DNA of 64,000 nucleotides from JANJUO01 sp942492935 (GTDB lineage: Bacteria; Bacteroidota; Ignavibacteria; Kapaibacteriales; UBA2268), in the NCBI GenBank assembly GCA_942492935.1, contig OW818654.1:3844001-3908000 (forward strand). Direction: 5' to 3'. Made by a program: the position numbers and the translations under genes. Below the pieces are notes generated by a model, which saw only the letters and a list, made by a program, of their open reading frames with translations, had not been told where the DNA came from and made no database searches. Shown piece after piece: positions 15,580 to 25,252 of the stretch; the first letter of the stretch is position 1, and each line of letters begins with the position of its first letter.

Positions 15580-18207
15580 ATGGATGCAATGAATAGAAAC
15601 AAATTGGAAAACGATTTACAAGGTGGATTTGCAAATCGGCAAGCATCAGGAAAATTACCTGCTGTTTTACCTAATCCACTTCTTTTAAATCTTGGATGTG
15701 GAAATGATATAAGAGATGGTTTTCTGAATTTCGACTTATTCAGTAACGACCCGCGTGTTATTTATATGGATATTAGAAAAATTGCTCTTGACAGTAATGT
15801 AGCCGATGTTATCCTTGCAAGTGATATTCTTGAACATTTTTCCCATAGAGAAATTGACAGTCTGCTAAAAGAATGGAATAGAATTCTAAAAATTAATGGT
15901 GAATTGATAATTAGATGTCCTTCACTAAAACTGCAAATGGAAGCATATCTTAAAGGTCATTGGAACGCTGATATTGCGTCATATATGATATTTGGCGGGC
16001 AAACCAATCCCGGTGATTACCATTGTGTTGCATTTGATGAAATTTCAATCAAACAACATTTAAAGAAAGCAGGTTTTGATGTATATCATTATGAAGAGCA
16101 TAATTTCCCACAAGACCGTGGCTTTATTAATTTAAATATGACTGTTCGAGCAAAAAAAGTGGAATCCTTGATTATTCAGAATGAAATTCCAGAAATAAAA
16201 TTTCCCAAAGAACAAACCATTCCAAAAAATCAAGAGGAATTGAAAAAAGTTCTAAATTCATCTGACCCATTTGAAAAATTAGATTTCAAAGATGATGATA
16301 GTATTGATTCATTAGAATTACAAAATGATAATTCGACACTTTTGGAAGAATTTAGTGAATTTAATAATCAGCTTCATGTAAATAACGAAATTGATAATAA
16401 TGAAAAAATGCCATTTCTTAATATTGTATGGGAAGGTTCACAATTTGTTTACCATTCATTTGCACTTATTAATAGGGAGCAGTGTTTAAATTTAATAAAA
16501 TCAGAAGTTGCAAATTTAACTGTAATACCTTACGAGCCAGACCAATTTGATTGGAGGGTTGACGATAGATACAGAAAAATTCACGAAAATGATATTCGAT
16601 ACAAGCCAGATGCACCATCAAATATAGCATCATTGCCATATATTTGGATAAGACATCAGTGGCCCCCCAAAGCTGAAGCACCTCAGGGTGCAAAATGGAT
16701 TATCAATCAACCATGGGAATTTTCTCGATTAACTAAGAAATTTGTTCAAATATTCCAAAATGCAGATGAAATTTGGGTTCCATCTAATTTTACAAGAAAT
16801 GCTTATATTGCTTCGGGCTTAGATTTTAATAAAGTTCAAATTGTTCCAAATGGTGTAAATCCAGAAGTATTTAAACCAATTGGCAAAGTTTACAAATTAG
16901 GAACAAAAAAGAAATTCAAATTTTTATATGTTGGTGGTACTATTTTTAGAAAAGGGATAGATGTACTTTTGAAAGCATATACAAAAGCATTTACAAGTGA
17001 GGATGATGTATGTCTTGTAATTAAAGATATGGGTGGAGATTCATTCTATAAAGGACAAACTGCCTTCAGAATGATAGAAGAAATTAGAAAGCAACCAAAC
17101 TCACCAGAAATTGAATATATCGACACATATATTGAAGAAAGTGAGCAAGCATCATTGTACAGAGCATGTAATGTATTTGTAAGTTCCTATAGAGGTGAGG
17201 GATTTTCACTTCCTACACTTGAAGCAATGGCATCTGGTTTGCCTGTTGTCGTAACAGAAGGTGGTTCAACTGATGATTTTACAGATAGTGCATTCACCTA
17301 CTACATTCCTGCAACACAAAGGTCAGTTGGTACTATTCTTGATGGTATGGAATTTACAGATGAAGCTTATGTACTTGAGCCAGATATGAATGAATTATCT
17401 AATATTTTATTGAATATCTATACAAATCCATCAAATACTGTCTCAATGGGAATTTTAGCGTCATTAACAGCTCGAAAATTCTGGACTTGGAATCGTGCTA
17501 CCTTAAAGGCATTATCAAGAATTGATACATTGTACAATATGCAAATGACAATTGAAGCAGAAAAATTTTTAATTGATAATGATGATATATTAATTCACCT
17601 TGGAATTGCTGAAAATGCATATTTAGATAGTAATTATGAACTTGCAAAAGAACAATTTCAATTAACTTTGAATGACTTTAATCTTAATGACAAATATAGA
17701 TGCCATATACTTCATAGATTAGCACTGATTTGCATAAGTGAAAATCAACTATCTGATGCTGAATCTTATTTAAATAAAGTAAAAAATATTAACGGTGAGC
17801 ATCCTGATACAAAATACTTGAAAGTAATATTAAATGTTAAAAGAGATAATTTGAATACTGCTCAAGAGTTAATTTCACAATTATTAGATGAATGGCACGA
17901 AAGCCGCTATGAAAGTACATTTGGTTTAAATTTAGACGACTTACTTGTTTTAACAGGTGATTTACTATTGAATTCTGAAGATATCGAATCTGCTCATAAA
18001 GTATATTCGTCAGCTTTGCATTTAAATTCCGATAATCCTTACGCATGTTTTGGAGTAGGCAAATGTTTTATCGAATTTGGAGCATATCAAGAAGCTACGA
18101 CTATGTTAGAGTGGGCAGTTCGCTTAAATCCTGATTTTGAAGAAGCAGCAACATTATTTGAAAATTTAAAAGCACAAATGCGTGAAGAAAGTATAATGAG
18201 TAACTGA
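15580..18207 (+). CDS. Methyltransferase-glycosyltransferase-TPR fusion protein
   Basis: 875 residues from the ATG at 15580 (MDAMNRNK); an in-frame TTG at 15520 would add 20 hydrophobic residues and is less likely. Three parts are visible. First is a SAM-dependent class I methyltransferase (LLNLGCGNDIRDGFLNFD, then ASDILEHFSH). Next, after an acidic linker, comes a GT4-type glycosyltransferase (WVPSNFTRNAY, VPNGVNPEVF, FLYVGGTIFRKGIDVLL, and the EX7E motif in GEGFSLPTLEAM). Last are about four TPR-like helical repeats (ANAYLDSNYELAKEQF, NPYACFGVGKCFIEFGAY). It probably builds and methylates surface glycans or glycosylates proteins, with the TPR part binding the acceptor. It stands alone on its strand. 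Confidence 0.9.
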   Translation: MDAMNRNKLENDLQGGFANRQASGKLPAVLPNPLLLNLGCGNDIRDGFLNFDLFSNDPRVIYMDIRKIALDSNVADVILASDILEHFSHREIDSLLKEWNRILKINGELIIRCPSLKLQMEAYLKGHWNADIASYMIFGGQTNPGDYHCVAFDEISIKQHLKKAGFDVYHYEEHNFPQDRGFINLNMTVRAKKVESLIIQNEIPEIKFPKEQTIPKNQEELKKVLNSSDPFEKLDFKDDDSIDSLELQNDNSTLLEEFSEFNNQLHVNNEIDNNEKMPFLNIVWEGSQFVYHSFALINREQCLNLIKSEVANLTVIPYEPDQFDWRVDDRYRKIHENDIRYKPDAPSNIASLPYIWIRHQWPPKAEAPQGAKWIINQPWEFSRLTKKFVQIFQNADEIWVPSNFTRNAYIASGLDFNKVQIVPNGVNPEVFKPIGKVYKLGTKKKFKFLYVGGTIFRKGIDVLLKAYTKAFTSEDDVCLVIKDMGGDSFYKGQTAFRMIEEIRKQPNSPEIEYIDTYIEESEQASLYRACNVFVSSYRGEGFSLPTLEAMASGLPVVVTEGGSTDDFTDSAFTYYIPATQRSVGTILDGMEFTDEAYVLEPDMNELSNILLNIYTNPSNTVSMGILASLTARKFWTWNRATLKALSRIDTLYNMQMTIEAEKFLIDNDDILIHLGIAENAYLDSNYELAKEQFQLTLNDFNLNDKYRCHILHRLALICISENQLSDAESYLNKVKNINGEHPDTKYLKVILNVKRDNLNTAQELISQLLDEWHESRYESTFGLNLDDLLVLTGDLLLNSEDIESAHKVYSSALHLNSDNPYACFGVGKCFIEFGAYQEATTMLEWAVRLNPDFEEAATLFENLKAQMREESIMSN

Positions 18208-18296
18208 TTTGAGTCAGTATTTTTTTTACAAATATAGATTATGTTCAATCATAGAATAAACTGTTGTAAATATTGAAAAATGCTCATTTGTCCATT

Positions 18297-18328
18297 AAAA
18301 AAAGGTGTAAGTAAATTACTCACACCTT
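18297..18328 (-). terminator. Terminator between convergent genes
   Basis: On the minus strand AAGGTGTGAGTA pairs with TACTTACACCTT (one mismatch) around a 3-nt loop and is followed by seven T's. It lies 32 bp after the SLOG-like gene and 90 bp after the converging glycosyltransferase gene. Confidence 0.85.
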
Positions 18329-18360
18329 CAGCTAAATTACATTAAAAAAGAAAATGAAAA

Positions 18361-18918
18361 TTATTTTGTACCAAATGTATTAAGATATAATTCTTCGATT
18401 GCTTTTTTGCCATTTTCTTTTAAAATTCTTGTACCTGTACCGCAATAGTGGTTTTGAGTGATTTTTACGTTCATTGTGTTAATCCAATTTTCACCATCCC
18501 ATTTGAACCAGCGATTTTGTTCTTGGTCAAAAACATATAATGCTTTGTTGCAAATTTTAGCAAATTCAGCACCCCAGCCAGTTCCACCTTTAACAGTTTT
18601 GTCATCAAGTATTTTTCCAATTACAAAAATTTCTTGGCAAGAATTGATTTGGTACCAAATTGATTGTAAGATTTTTCTAAATAAAGGAGTGTCGGGGTAA
18701 TTCCGATGCATCAACTTTGACACATAGTTCAAACTAATATCACCTTGTTTCAATTCTTCGTGATTCAAGATTCTTAAACCGCGATTCCTATCAATTTCGT
18801 GTCCTTCAAAAGAGAAATTCACTTCATCAATACCGTAACTTTCGGCACAAATTCCAAAATATGATTCGGCACCAACTGCTCCACCACTAAATAAAATAAC
18901 GTCTTCACGTGTAATCAT
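18361..18918 (-). CDS. SLOG/LOG-like Rossmann-fold protein
   Basis: 185 residues, cytoplasmic. The N-terminal ILFSGGAVGAESYFGICAE and the central IFVIGKI...VKGGTGWGAEFAK give the glycine-rich loops of SLOG-superfamily (LOG, DprA, molybdenum-carrier-like) nucleotide-binding proteins. The following ALYVFDQEQNRWFKWDG and the C-terminal NHYCGTGTRILKENGK are conserved-looking. A ligand such as a nucleotide or ADP-ribose derivative is expected from the fold; no reaction can be assigned. Monocistronic, followed by a good terminator. Confidence 0.65.
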   Translation of the reverse strand: MITREDVILFSGGAVGAESYFGICAESYGIDEVNFSFEGHEIDRNRGLRILNHEELKQGDISLNYVSKLMHRNYPDTPLFRKILQSIWYQINSCQEIFVIGKILDDKTVKGGTGWGAEFAKICNKALYVFDQEQNRWFKWDGENWINTMNVKITQNHYCGTGTRILKENGKKAIEELYLNTFGTK

Positions 18919-18988
18919 ATTAATCCTAATAATTAAATATATATAAACAATTTAAAATTTAACTTACATTAACGAATACTGAACAAGT

Positions 18989-20362
18989 TTATTTTAAAAT
19001 TATTTTCTTATAAAATATGCTTCCCTCTGTTTTGATTATTGCAAAGTATAAACCAGCATCTAAAATATTTCCTAAACTATCTGTTCTATTCCATATTAGT
19101 TGATGAGCAATATTGTCAAAACGATTAACAATATTGCCTCTAATATCTAATATTTCAATAGAATTTACCAATAAATTTTGTCCAAAATCAAATATTACAT
19201 TTTCATCAACTGGAATGGGTGATATTAAGATATTTGGATTATCCGTATTATAAACGGAGCTTTCTTTGCTCTTTAATTCAATAATTCTATCATCATCTGT
19301 TGCTGGGCTCCCTCTTCCATCACGATTACTTGTAGCAATAAATACTCTTCCATCAGGTGAAATACATAAATCACGAAGTCTTCCAAATTTATTAACAAAA
19401 TATTCATTCATCTCAATAACTTTTTCGCCTGAATCATCTAATTTTAATTGTGTAATGCTTGCCGCTTTAAGAGATACTACAAGAAGTGAATTGTTAAATT
19501 CTTTGATTTGTCCTGAATTATAGTAATCCAAGCCAGCAATAGCCAAAGTATAATCTGGAGTAAGTGATTTAATCGGTTCAACAACATTTTTTTCTAAGCA
19601 GAATTTCTTTTCTTCTTCTGTATTGCAATATCCCTCTACATTGGGCCACCCATAATTTCCACCTTTTACAATTAAATTTATTTCATCATCTGTGGACGCA
19701 CCATGCTCAGACGTATAAATTTTCCCATTTGCAAATACAAGTCCTTGCTGATTTCTATGACCATAACTCCAAATTGGGCTATCAGGAAAAGGATTATCAT
19801 TTGGGATTGTACCATCAAGATTAATTCTACATAGTTTTCCATTTACATTACTCAAATCTTGTGCTAAATTTGGTGATGCTGCATCGCCAATTGTGAACCA
19901 TAGTTTTGAATCAGAATCAACCCATAATCTTGACCCATTATGATTCCACCAACCTTTAATATTCTCAATTATAGTCTGCGGATTTATCAACTCGTTATTC
20001 GAGTAAGTAAATCTTACAATCTTAATTCTCGTATTTGCATCGTTGCTTCCTGTATTATAGACAACATAAACATAAGGAAAATTTTGGAAATCATTATGTA
20101 GTGTCATACCCATAAGTCCTCTTTCACCATTTTCAAATACTTCATCAATAGTTGCAAGTACAGTCAATTCACCTGTTTCTGGATTTACTCTGCTAATTCT
20201 TCCAAATCTCTCAGTCATCCAAATATGATTATCATTTCCCCACAGAATTTCCCATGGTGTATCTAAATTTTTAGAAACTGTTCTTATTTCAAGAAAGTCT
20301 GCAGAAAAACTATTAACAAAAAAAGTAACTGTAAGTAAAATAAGAATTATAGTTTTATTCAT
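18989..20362 (-). CDS. Secreted PQQ-type sugar dehydrogenase with T9SS sorting domain
   Basis: 457 residues from the ATG at 20362 (MNKTIILIL), which gives a normal Sec signal; an ATG eight codons upstream would put charged residues before it. The body is a six-bladed glucose/sorbosone dehydrogenase propeller: LDTPWEILWGNDNHIWMTER, WWNHNGSRLWVD, FTIGDAASPN, WSYGHRNQQGLVF and HGASTDDEIN. These match the PQQ- and Ca-binding segments of soluble aldose dehydrogenases. The last 80 residues end LDAGLYFAIIKTEGSIFYKK, a type IX secretion C-terminal domain, so the enzyme is exported to the cell surface. It oxidises sugars, presumably passing electrons to the envelope. Confidence 0.92.
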   Translation of the reverse strand: MNKTIILILLTVTFFVNSFSADFLEIRTVSKNLDTPWEILWGNDNHIWMTERFGRISRVNPETGELTVLATIDEVFENGERGLMGMTLHNDFQNFPYVYVVYNTGSNDANTRIKIVRFTYSNNELINPQTIIENIKGWWNHNGSRLWVDSDSKLWFTIGDAASPNLAQDLSNVNGKLCRINLDGTIPNDNPFPDSPIWSYGHRNQQGLVFANGKIYTSEHGASTDDEINLIVKGGNYGWPNVEGYCNTEEEKKFCLEKNVVEPIKSLTPDYTLAIAGLDYYNSGQIKEFNNSLLVVSLKAASITQLKLDDSGEKVIEMNEYFVNKFGRLRDLCISPDGRVFIATSNRDGRGSPATDDDRIIELKSKESSVYNTDNPNILISPIPVDENVIFDFGQNLLVNSIEILDIRGNIVNRFDNIAHQLIWNRTDSLGNILDAGLYFAIIKTEGSIFYKKIILK

Positions 20363-20603
20363 GTAATTTTTAAAATTTAGTTCCACATAAATATAGAAAC
20401 GGGTTATGACTAAATTTATTGATTTTTGACTAATTCATTCTTCGATTGAAACTAATTATCCATATTCATAAATTTATATTTGAGCAACAGACCGTTAGTA
20501 TCACTGTATTAGTAATTGGAAAATTGGGTGTAGTTACAAAAATTCTATTATTATTTTGATTTAATCGTCAATATTTAATTAAAAATTAATTATTGAAATA
20601 CAT

Positions 20604-22202
20604 ATGAATAGAAATTCTTTAATGTTGAAATTAATTATTTTAATTTTGTTTTATAATATTTCATTATCTGATGATGAAAAAATTCTCTATCAGGCACAAA
20701 AATTCAAATATATACTTGAAACAATAGAAAAGCATTATGCAGATAGCATAGATATTGAAAATTTTTGTGATAAAACATTTTCAAATATGCTGAAATCTTT
20801 GGATATACAATCAGGTTATTTTTCTGCTTCTGATTATAAAAAAATACGTGGGAGTTATTCAGGTACTAATTATGGTGTAGGTATTGAAATTGTCAAATTA
20901 GCTGACACTTTGTATATTTATGAAGTATATCAAAAAACATCGGCAGATTCTGCAGGATTACTTACAGGAGATAAAATATTATTTATCAATGGAATCAATA
21001 CTAAAGATTTAACAAAAAATGAAGCAAATGATAAAATTCTTGGCGACACCAATACTTTCGTTGATTTAATAATTAAACGGGGCTCCACCAATTCACTTAC
21101 AGAATATAAACTTCGAAGGTCAAGAGTAGAATTACCGAGTGTTAAAGCATCTTTTATAATTGATGGAACAAATATTGGATATATTTCATATTCAAATTTT
21201 TCAGAAATTTCTGATATTGAATTCATTGAAACAGTAAAGCAATTACTAAGTCTTGGTATGAAAAAATTATTGTTAGATTTGCGTGGAAATCCCGGTGGTT
21301 TTTTGAATAAAGCTGGAGTAATAGCTGACCAGTTCATTGATGGTGAAAATGTTATTACCTATACTCAATCAAGAAATCCAGAAAATACAGTTAAAATCAA
21401 TGCAACAAAAGATGGATTATTGCAGGGAATGCCCCTAATTGTATTAATTGATAAAAATTCAGCATCGGGTAGTGAAATAATAGCAGGTGCTGTTCAGGAT
21501 TATGATTTGGGGTTAGTAATTGGAGAAACTTCGTTTGGAAAAGGTTCTGTACAAAAATTATGGAATTTAAAAGATGGCTCTGCTTTTAGAATTACGGTTG
21601 GTAAGTACCACACTCCTGTAGGAAGATGTATTCAAAAAGAAGACCCTAAGGATAACAAAACTGTTTTAGACCCCGCTTATGAACTTAGCCAAAGCAAAGA
21701 AACAATTGAAAAAATAAATGAAGCATTGGAAAAAACTGGTGGGAAATCACATCTTCCTGTATTCAGAACTAAAAAGGGAAGAACGGTTATTGGTGCAGGT
21801 GGAATAATTCCAGATTATTTTGTTCAACAAGACACAATAACTATGCTTACAAATTATTTAAAAAATCGCGGTGTATTTTTGGAGTGGACTTTTAATTATA
21901 TTTCTGCAAATTCCAATGCATTAAAAGTACAATTTGGAGATGATGCAAAAAAATTTCAAAAAGAATGGCAAATTTCTAATGATATGCTAAAAGAATTTGT
22001 TAATTTAGCAGTTTCCAAAAAGTTGTGGAATGATACAATGTTTGTTAAAGATAAAATGTATATAATTAATTATATGAAAGCATCAGTTGCAGATATACTT
22101 TTTGGGCATAATGAATATTTCAGAATGTTACTTGGATTTGATAAACAGGCACAGGAAGCAATTTTAAGATTTAATGAAGCTGAAAATTTATTAACTAATT
22201 AG
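20604..22202 (+). CDS. ctpA: C-terminal processing protease (S41A, CtpA/Prc)
   Basis: 532 residues with an N-terminal signal or anchor (about residues 5-22). A PDZ domain follows at about residues 85-170 (YEVYQKTSADSAGLLTGDKI). The S41 peptidase core has Ser288 in NSASGSEI and Lys313 in FGKGSVQ, spaced 25 apart as in the Ser-Lys dyad of the family, after LLLDLRGNPGG. It cleaves C-terminal tails of periplasmic or envelope proteins. About 220 bp upstream hold a TTGAGCAACAGACCGTT repeat piece. The next gene follows 29 bp later on the same strand. Confidence 0.95.
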   Translation: MNRNSLMLKLIILILFYNISLSDDEKILYQAQKFKYILETIEKHYADSIDIENFCDKTFSNMLKSLDIQSGYFSASDYKKIRGSYSGTNYGVGIEIVKLADTLYIYEVYQKTSADSAGLLTGDKILFINGINTKDLTKNEANDKILGDTNTFVDLIIKRGSTNSLTEYKLRRSRVELPSVKASFIIDGTNIGYISYSNFSEISDIEFIETVKQLLSLGMKKLLLDLRGNPGGFLNKAGVIADQFIDGENVITYTQSRNPENTVKINATKDGLLQGMPLIVLIDKNSASGSEIIAGAVQDYDLGLVIGETSFGKGSVQKLWNLKDGSAFRITVGKYHTPVGRCIQKEDPKDNKTVLDPAYELSQSKETIEKINEALEKTGGKSHLPVFRTKKGRTVIGAGGIIPDYFVQQDTITMLTNYLKNRGVFLEWTFNYISANSNALKVQFGDDAKKFQKEWQISNDMLKEFVNLAVSKKLWNDTMFVKDKMYIINYMKASVADILFGHNEYFRMLLGFDKQAQEAILRFNEAENLLTN

Positions 22203-22231
22203 TTTCTTTATTATTAATCATAGGATTAAAT

Positions 22232-23047
22232 ATGAGTCTTACAAAAAACATACTTATTTGGATATTTGCAATTGTATTTATGGCATCAATTGCAATTTAT
22301 CAACGATTGACAGGTCCTACATATCCGGATAGAGGGAGTATTGAATTAGCAGGTGAGAAAATTAAGTTTAAACTTCCCAGAAGTTCTGATGCTCACGAAG
22401 GTGAAAAAATAATTATTGAAGTACCCAACAAAACTATTACCGGTAAAATAAATTTTCGTAGATTTAAAAGCCATGATGAATGGACTACAAAAGAGCTAAC
22501 AAGAGAAGGCAACACATTGTATGCACAAATTCCACCACTCCCACCAGCTGGCAAAATTATGTATGATATTGCACTTAGTACTGATGGGTTGGAATTTAAA
22601 CAAATTAACAAAGAAACTGTAGTTCTTCGTTACAAAGGCAAAGTTCCTGAATTTATATTATATCCACATATTTTCTTTATGTTTGTGGCAATGGTATTCT
22701 CTACCAGAACTGCACTTGAAGTGCTTTTTAAAGGAAATAATGTGTTTATTTTGACTGTGATAACTACCATTTCATTTACATTAGGCGGTATGATTTTGGG
22801 TCCTATTGTTCAAGAATATGCTTTTGGTGCTTTATGGACAGGTTGGCCCTTTGGACACGATTTAACAGATAACAAGACTTTAGTTTCTTTGATAATGTGG
22901 ATTGTAGCTTGGTGGCAAATTAGGAAGAATCCAAACGCAACAAAATGGGCATTAATCGCAGCAATAGTTTTGCTTGCTGTATATTTGATACCACATAGTG
23001 TGTTGGGTTCTGAAATTGATTTTACTAAAATTCCTCAACACAATTAA
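22232..23047 (+). CDS. Conserved-looking polytopic membrane protein
   Basis: 271 residues. One N-terminal membrane segment (about 5-24) is followed by a periplasmic beta-rich domain of about 115 residues. Then come four or more membrane helices (IFFMFVAMVFSTRTALEVLF, FILTVITTISFTLGGMILG, TLVSLIMWIVAWW, ALIAAIVLLAVYLIPHS). A motif ALWTGWPFGHDLTDNKT lies in a loop near residue 205. I do not recognise a function. It follows ctpA by 29 bp and ends in a terminator, so the two form a small operon. Confidence 0.75.
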   Translation: MSLTKNILIWIFAIVFMASIAIYQRLTGPTYPDRGSIELAGEKIKFKLPRSSDAHEGEKIIIEVPNKTITGKINFRRFKSHDEWTTKELTREGNTLYAQIPPLPPAGKIMYDIALSTDGLEFKQINKETVVLRYKGKVPEFILYPHIFFMFVAMVFSTRTALEVLFKGNNVFILTVITTISFTLGGMILGPIVQEYAFGALWTGWPFGHDLTDNKTLVSLIMWIVAWWQIRKNPNATKWALIAAIVLLAVYLIPHSVLGSEIDFTKIPQHN

Positions 23048-23371
23048 TCAATAATAATATCCGCAATTGAAAAATCTCAATTGCGGATTCTCTTACCAAA
23101 TTTAAGGTGCTTAATCAATTTTTTCATGTCTTGTTCTTATATCCAAGATATATTCTTCTAAAGTATCAGAATAGACCCAAATTATATCTTCATAACTTTG
23201 CCGAAAAACTTCTAAAAAATTTTTATTTTAAGCATTTTATAATATCTGACATTTAAAAATATATGAGCAATTTTTTGAATTTAAATATTATCATTTCTGA
23301 AAGTTATTAATTCTTTTTGTTGGTTTCACTAAATATATTATTTTTGTATTTTTTAATATGAATTCCAAACA
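23048..23371. other. Intergenic region with terminator and a possible gene remnant
   Basis: 324 bp. After the terminator, the minus strand between about 23111 and 23230 is open for roughly 39 codons without a start (DIIWVYSDTLEEYILDIRT is part of it), which may be a relic of a lost gene; this is weak. The last 120 bp must hold the promoter of the histidine kinase. Confidence 0.4.
23059..23088 (+). terminator. Terminator of the ctpA operon
   Basis: ATCCGCAATTGA pairs perfectly with TCAATTGCGGAT (12 bp) around a 6-nt loop, followed by a short TCTCTT tract, 11 bp after the stop codon. Confidence 0.8.
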
Positions 23372-24754
23372 ATGAAAATAGAGACATTATTCAATTTACC
23401 AGATGGTTTTAAAGTTAATAAATACACTTTATCTTTTATTGACAGTACATTAGAGGAAGGATTTAAAACTGAATTCTTTTATTCTGCACTTAAATCACAA
23501 AGATTATCTATTCTTGTAGCACTTATTTTATTTTCGCTTTTTGGGATTCTTGATTTGTATTTATTTAGTGGTGAGCCATTAAAAAATATATTATTGATAA
23601 GATTTGCAATTGGAGTACCAACTACATTATTGTTATTAATTTTATCATTTACTCCAATATTCAAAAAATATTGGCAACCAATTGTTACTATTGCAATTAC
23701 TATTGTTGGCTTATCAATTGTAGGTATAATTTTAAATATGCCTTCTCCTGTTAGGGATTATAATTTTCCGGGATTAATGCTTGTATTATTTTATAGTTTC
23801 GTTGTATTGAAGTTGAGATTTATTTATTCGATAGTTTCAAGTTTTATTATCACTTCATCATATATGATAGCTGCTATCACACTAACTGATGTTTCTTTTA
23901 ACAATTATTTCAATAACTCGTTCTTTTTTATTGCTGCTAATGTTATGGGTCTTTTTTCAAGTTATATGATAGAATTGTACGAAAGAAAAGAGTATTTTCT
24001 AAGAATTACACTTGAAAATGAAAAGAATAATGTTCGAGAACTTTTAACAAGAGAGCAATCGGTCAGCCAAATAAAAACGAGATTTATCAACGTTACATCT
24101 CATGTTTTTAGAAATCCTTTAACTGCAATTATAAGTTCAAACCAAGTTCTAAGTAGTATTTTCAATAGAGATGGAAATAAAGATGGCATTAAGTTTAATC
24201 AATATATTTCTGATTCTGCAAATGAATTATTAAATCTATTGAATAGAGTTCAATTTTTAACTAAGTATGACTCTGGCGATATTTCCTTTTATCCGGTTGC
24301 AATTGATTTGAATCCTATTATTGAAAATTCTATCAGTAAGGTGATGAAATCTGAAAATAAAAAATTCAAAATTGAGAAAGAATTTATTAATAACTCAAAC
24401 ATATTGACAACTGATGTTAATACTATTGAAATTGCAATTGGAGAATTATTATCCAATGCTGTAAAACATTCACCGATAGATAGTACAATTAATATTGTTG
24501 TCGAAAAAATAGATGCAAATACAAGTATAAAAATAATTGATGAAGGAATTGGTTTTGATAAAAATTTATATGAGTCTATAGACACTTCATTTAATTATTC
24601 AAAAGATACACAAATTTCTGGGTTAGGTCTGGGATTTGCGATACTCAAAATTTGTATGATTATTCTTGATGCGGAAATAAAATTTTATCCAAATCAAGAT
24701 ATTGGAATGACAGCAGAATTGTTAATCAAAAATTATAATACTATCTCTCAATAA
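23372..24754 (+). CDS. Membrane-bound sensor histidine kinase (orphan)
   Basis: 460 residues. About six membrane helices fill residues 45-200, followed by a short coiled stretch, a HisKA dimerisation box with His244 in TSHVFRNPLTAI, and a HATPase domain (IAIGELLSNAVKHS, IIDEGIGFDKN, GLGLGFAILK). No response regulator is adjacent. The residue after the phospho-accepting His is Val, not the usual Glu/Asp, and Asn replaces the usual Thr, so phosphotransfer chemistry may be altered. The membrane part would sense a lipid-phase or small-molecule signal; nothing defines which. Confidence 0.9.
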   Translation: MKIETLFNLPDGFKVNKYTLSFIDSTLEEGFKTEFFYSALKSQRLSILVALILFSLFGILDLYLFSGEPLKNILLIRFAIGVPTTLLLLILSFTPIFKKYWQPIVTIAITIVGLSIVGIILNMPSPVRDYNFPGLMLVLFYSFVVLKLRFIYSIVSSFIITSSYMIAAITLTDVSFNNYFNNSFFFIAANVMGLFSSYMIELYERKEYFLRITLENEKNNVRELLTREQSVSQIKTRFINVTSHVFRNPLTAIISSNQVLSSIFNRDGNKDGIKFNQYISDSANELLNLLNRVQFLTKYDSGDISFYPVAIDLNPIIENSISKVMKSENKKFKIEKEFINNSNILTTDVNTIEIAIGELLSNAVKHSPIDSTINIVVEKIDANTSIKIIDEGIGFDKNLYESIDTSFNYSKDTQISGLGLGFAILKICMIILDAEIKFYPNQDIGMTAELLIKNYNTISQ

Positions 24755-24800
24755 CCAAATCTATCTTTTGTTTTGTGGAATGGATTCTGAAACGAATAAT

Positions 24801-25246
24801 TGCAGATGTCCAACACTTCAAAAGTGTTGGACATCTTGTTTTGATTTCGGGTTTAGGTGTTTAAAAAAATAGAAACGAGTTCAGAATGACGGTTATTTTA
24901 GTGTCATTCCGCTCTTGATGTGGAATCTTGTAATTGCAGATGTCCAACACTTCAAAAGTGTTGGACATCTTGTTTTGATTTCGGGTTTAGGTGTTTAAAA
25001 AAATAGAAACGAGTTCAGAATGACGGTTATTTTGGTGTCATTCAGCACTTGATGCGGAATCTTATAATTGCAGATGTCCAACACTTCAAAAGTGTTGGAC
25101 ATCTTGTTTTGATTTCGGGTTTAGGTGTTTTAAAAAATAGAAACGAGTTCAGAATGACGGTTATTTTAGTGTCATTCCGCTCTTGATGCGGAATCTTATA
25201 ATTGCAGATGTCCAACACTTCAAAAGTGTTGGACATATTGTTTTGA
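24801..25246. repeat. 134-bp tandem hairpin repeat, 3.3 copies
   Basis: The start GCAGATGTCC recurs at 24802, 24936, 25070 and 25204, an exact 134-bp period, with units nearly identical. Each unit opens with a 31-nt hairpin, GATGTCCAACACTT, CAA, AAGTGTTGGACATC (14-bp perfect stem). It continues with a GAGTTCAGAATGAC stretch and a TTGATGCGGAATCT stretch. The array fills the junction between the histidine kinase and the converging ybaK gene and ends 6 bp from the ybaK stop. Related units occur at 54794-54897 and 59879-60090. Confidence 0.95.
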
Positions 25247-25252
25247 CAAGTA

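Noticed and set aside
23111..23233. Minus-strand open stretch of about 39 codons after the ctpA operon
   Set aside because: No start codon and a stop upstream; too short to identify. Possibly a relic, but not supported enough to list as a gene.
24801..25246. CRISPR array
   Set aside because: The repeated unit is 134 bp and nearly identical throughout, with no alternation of short repeats and unique spacers, and no cas genes are near.
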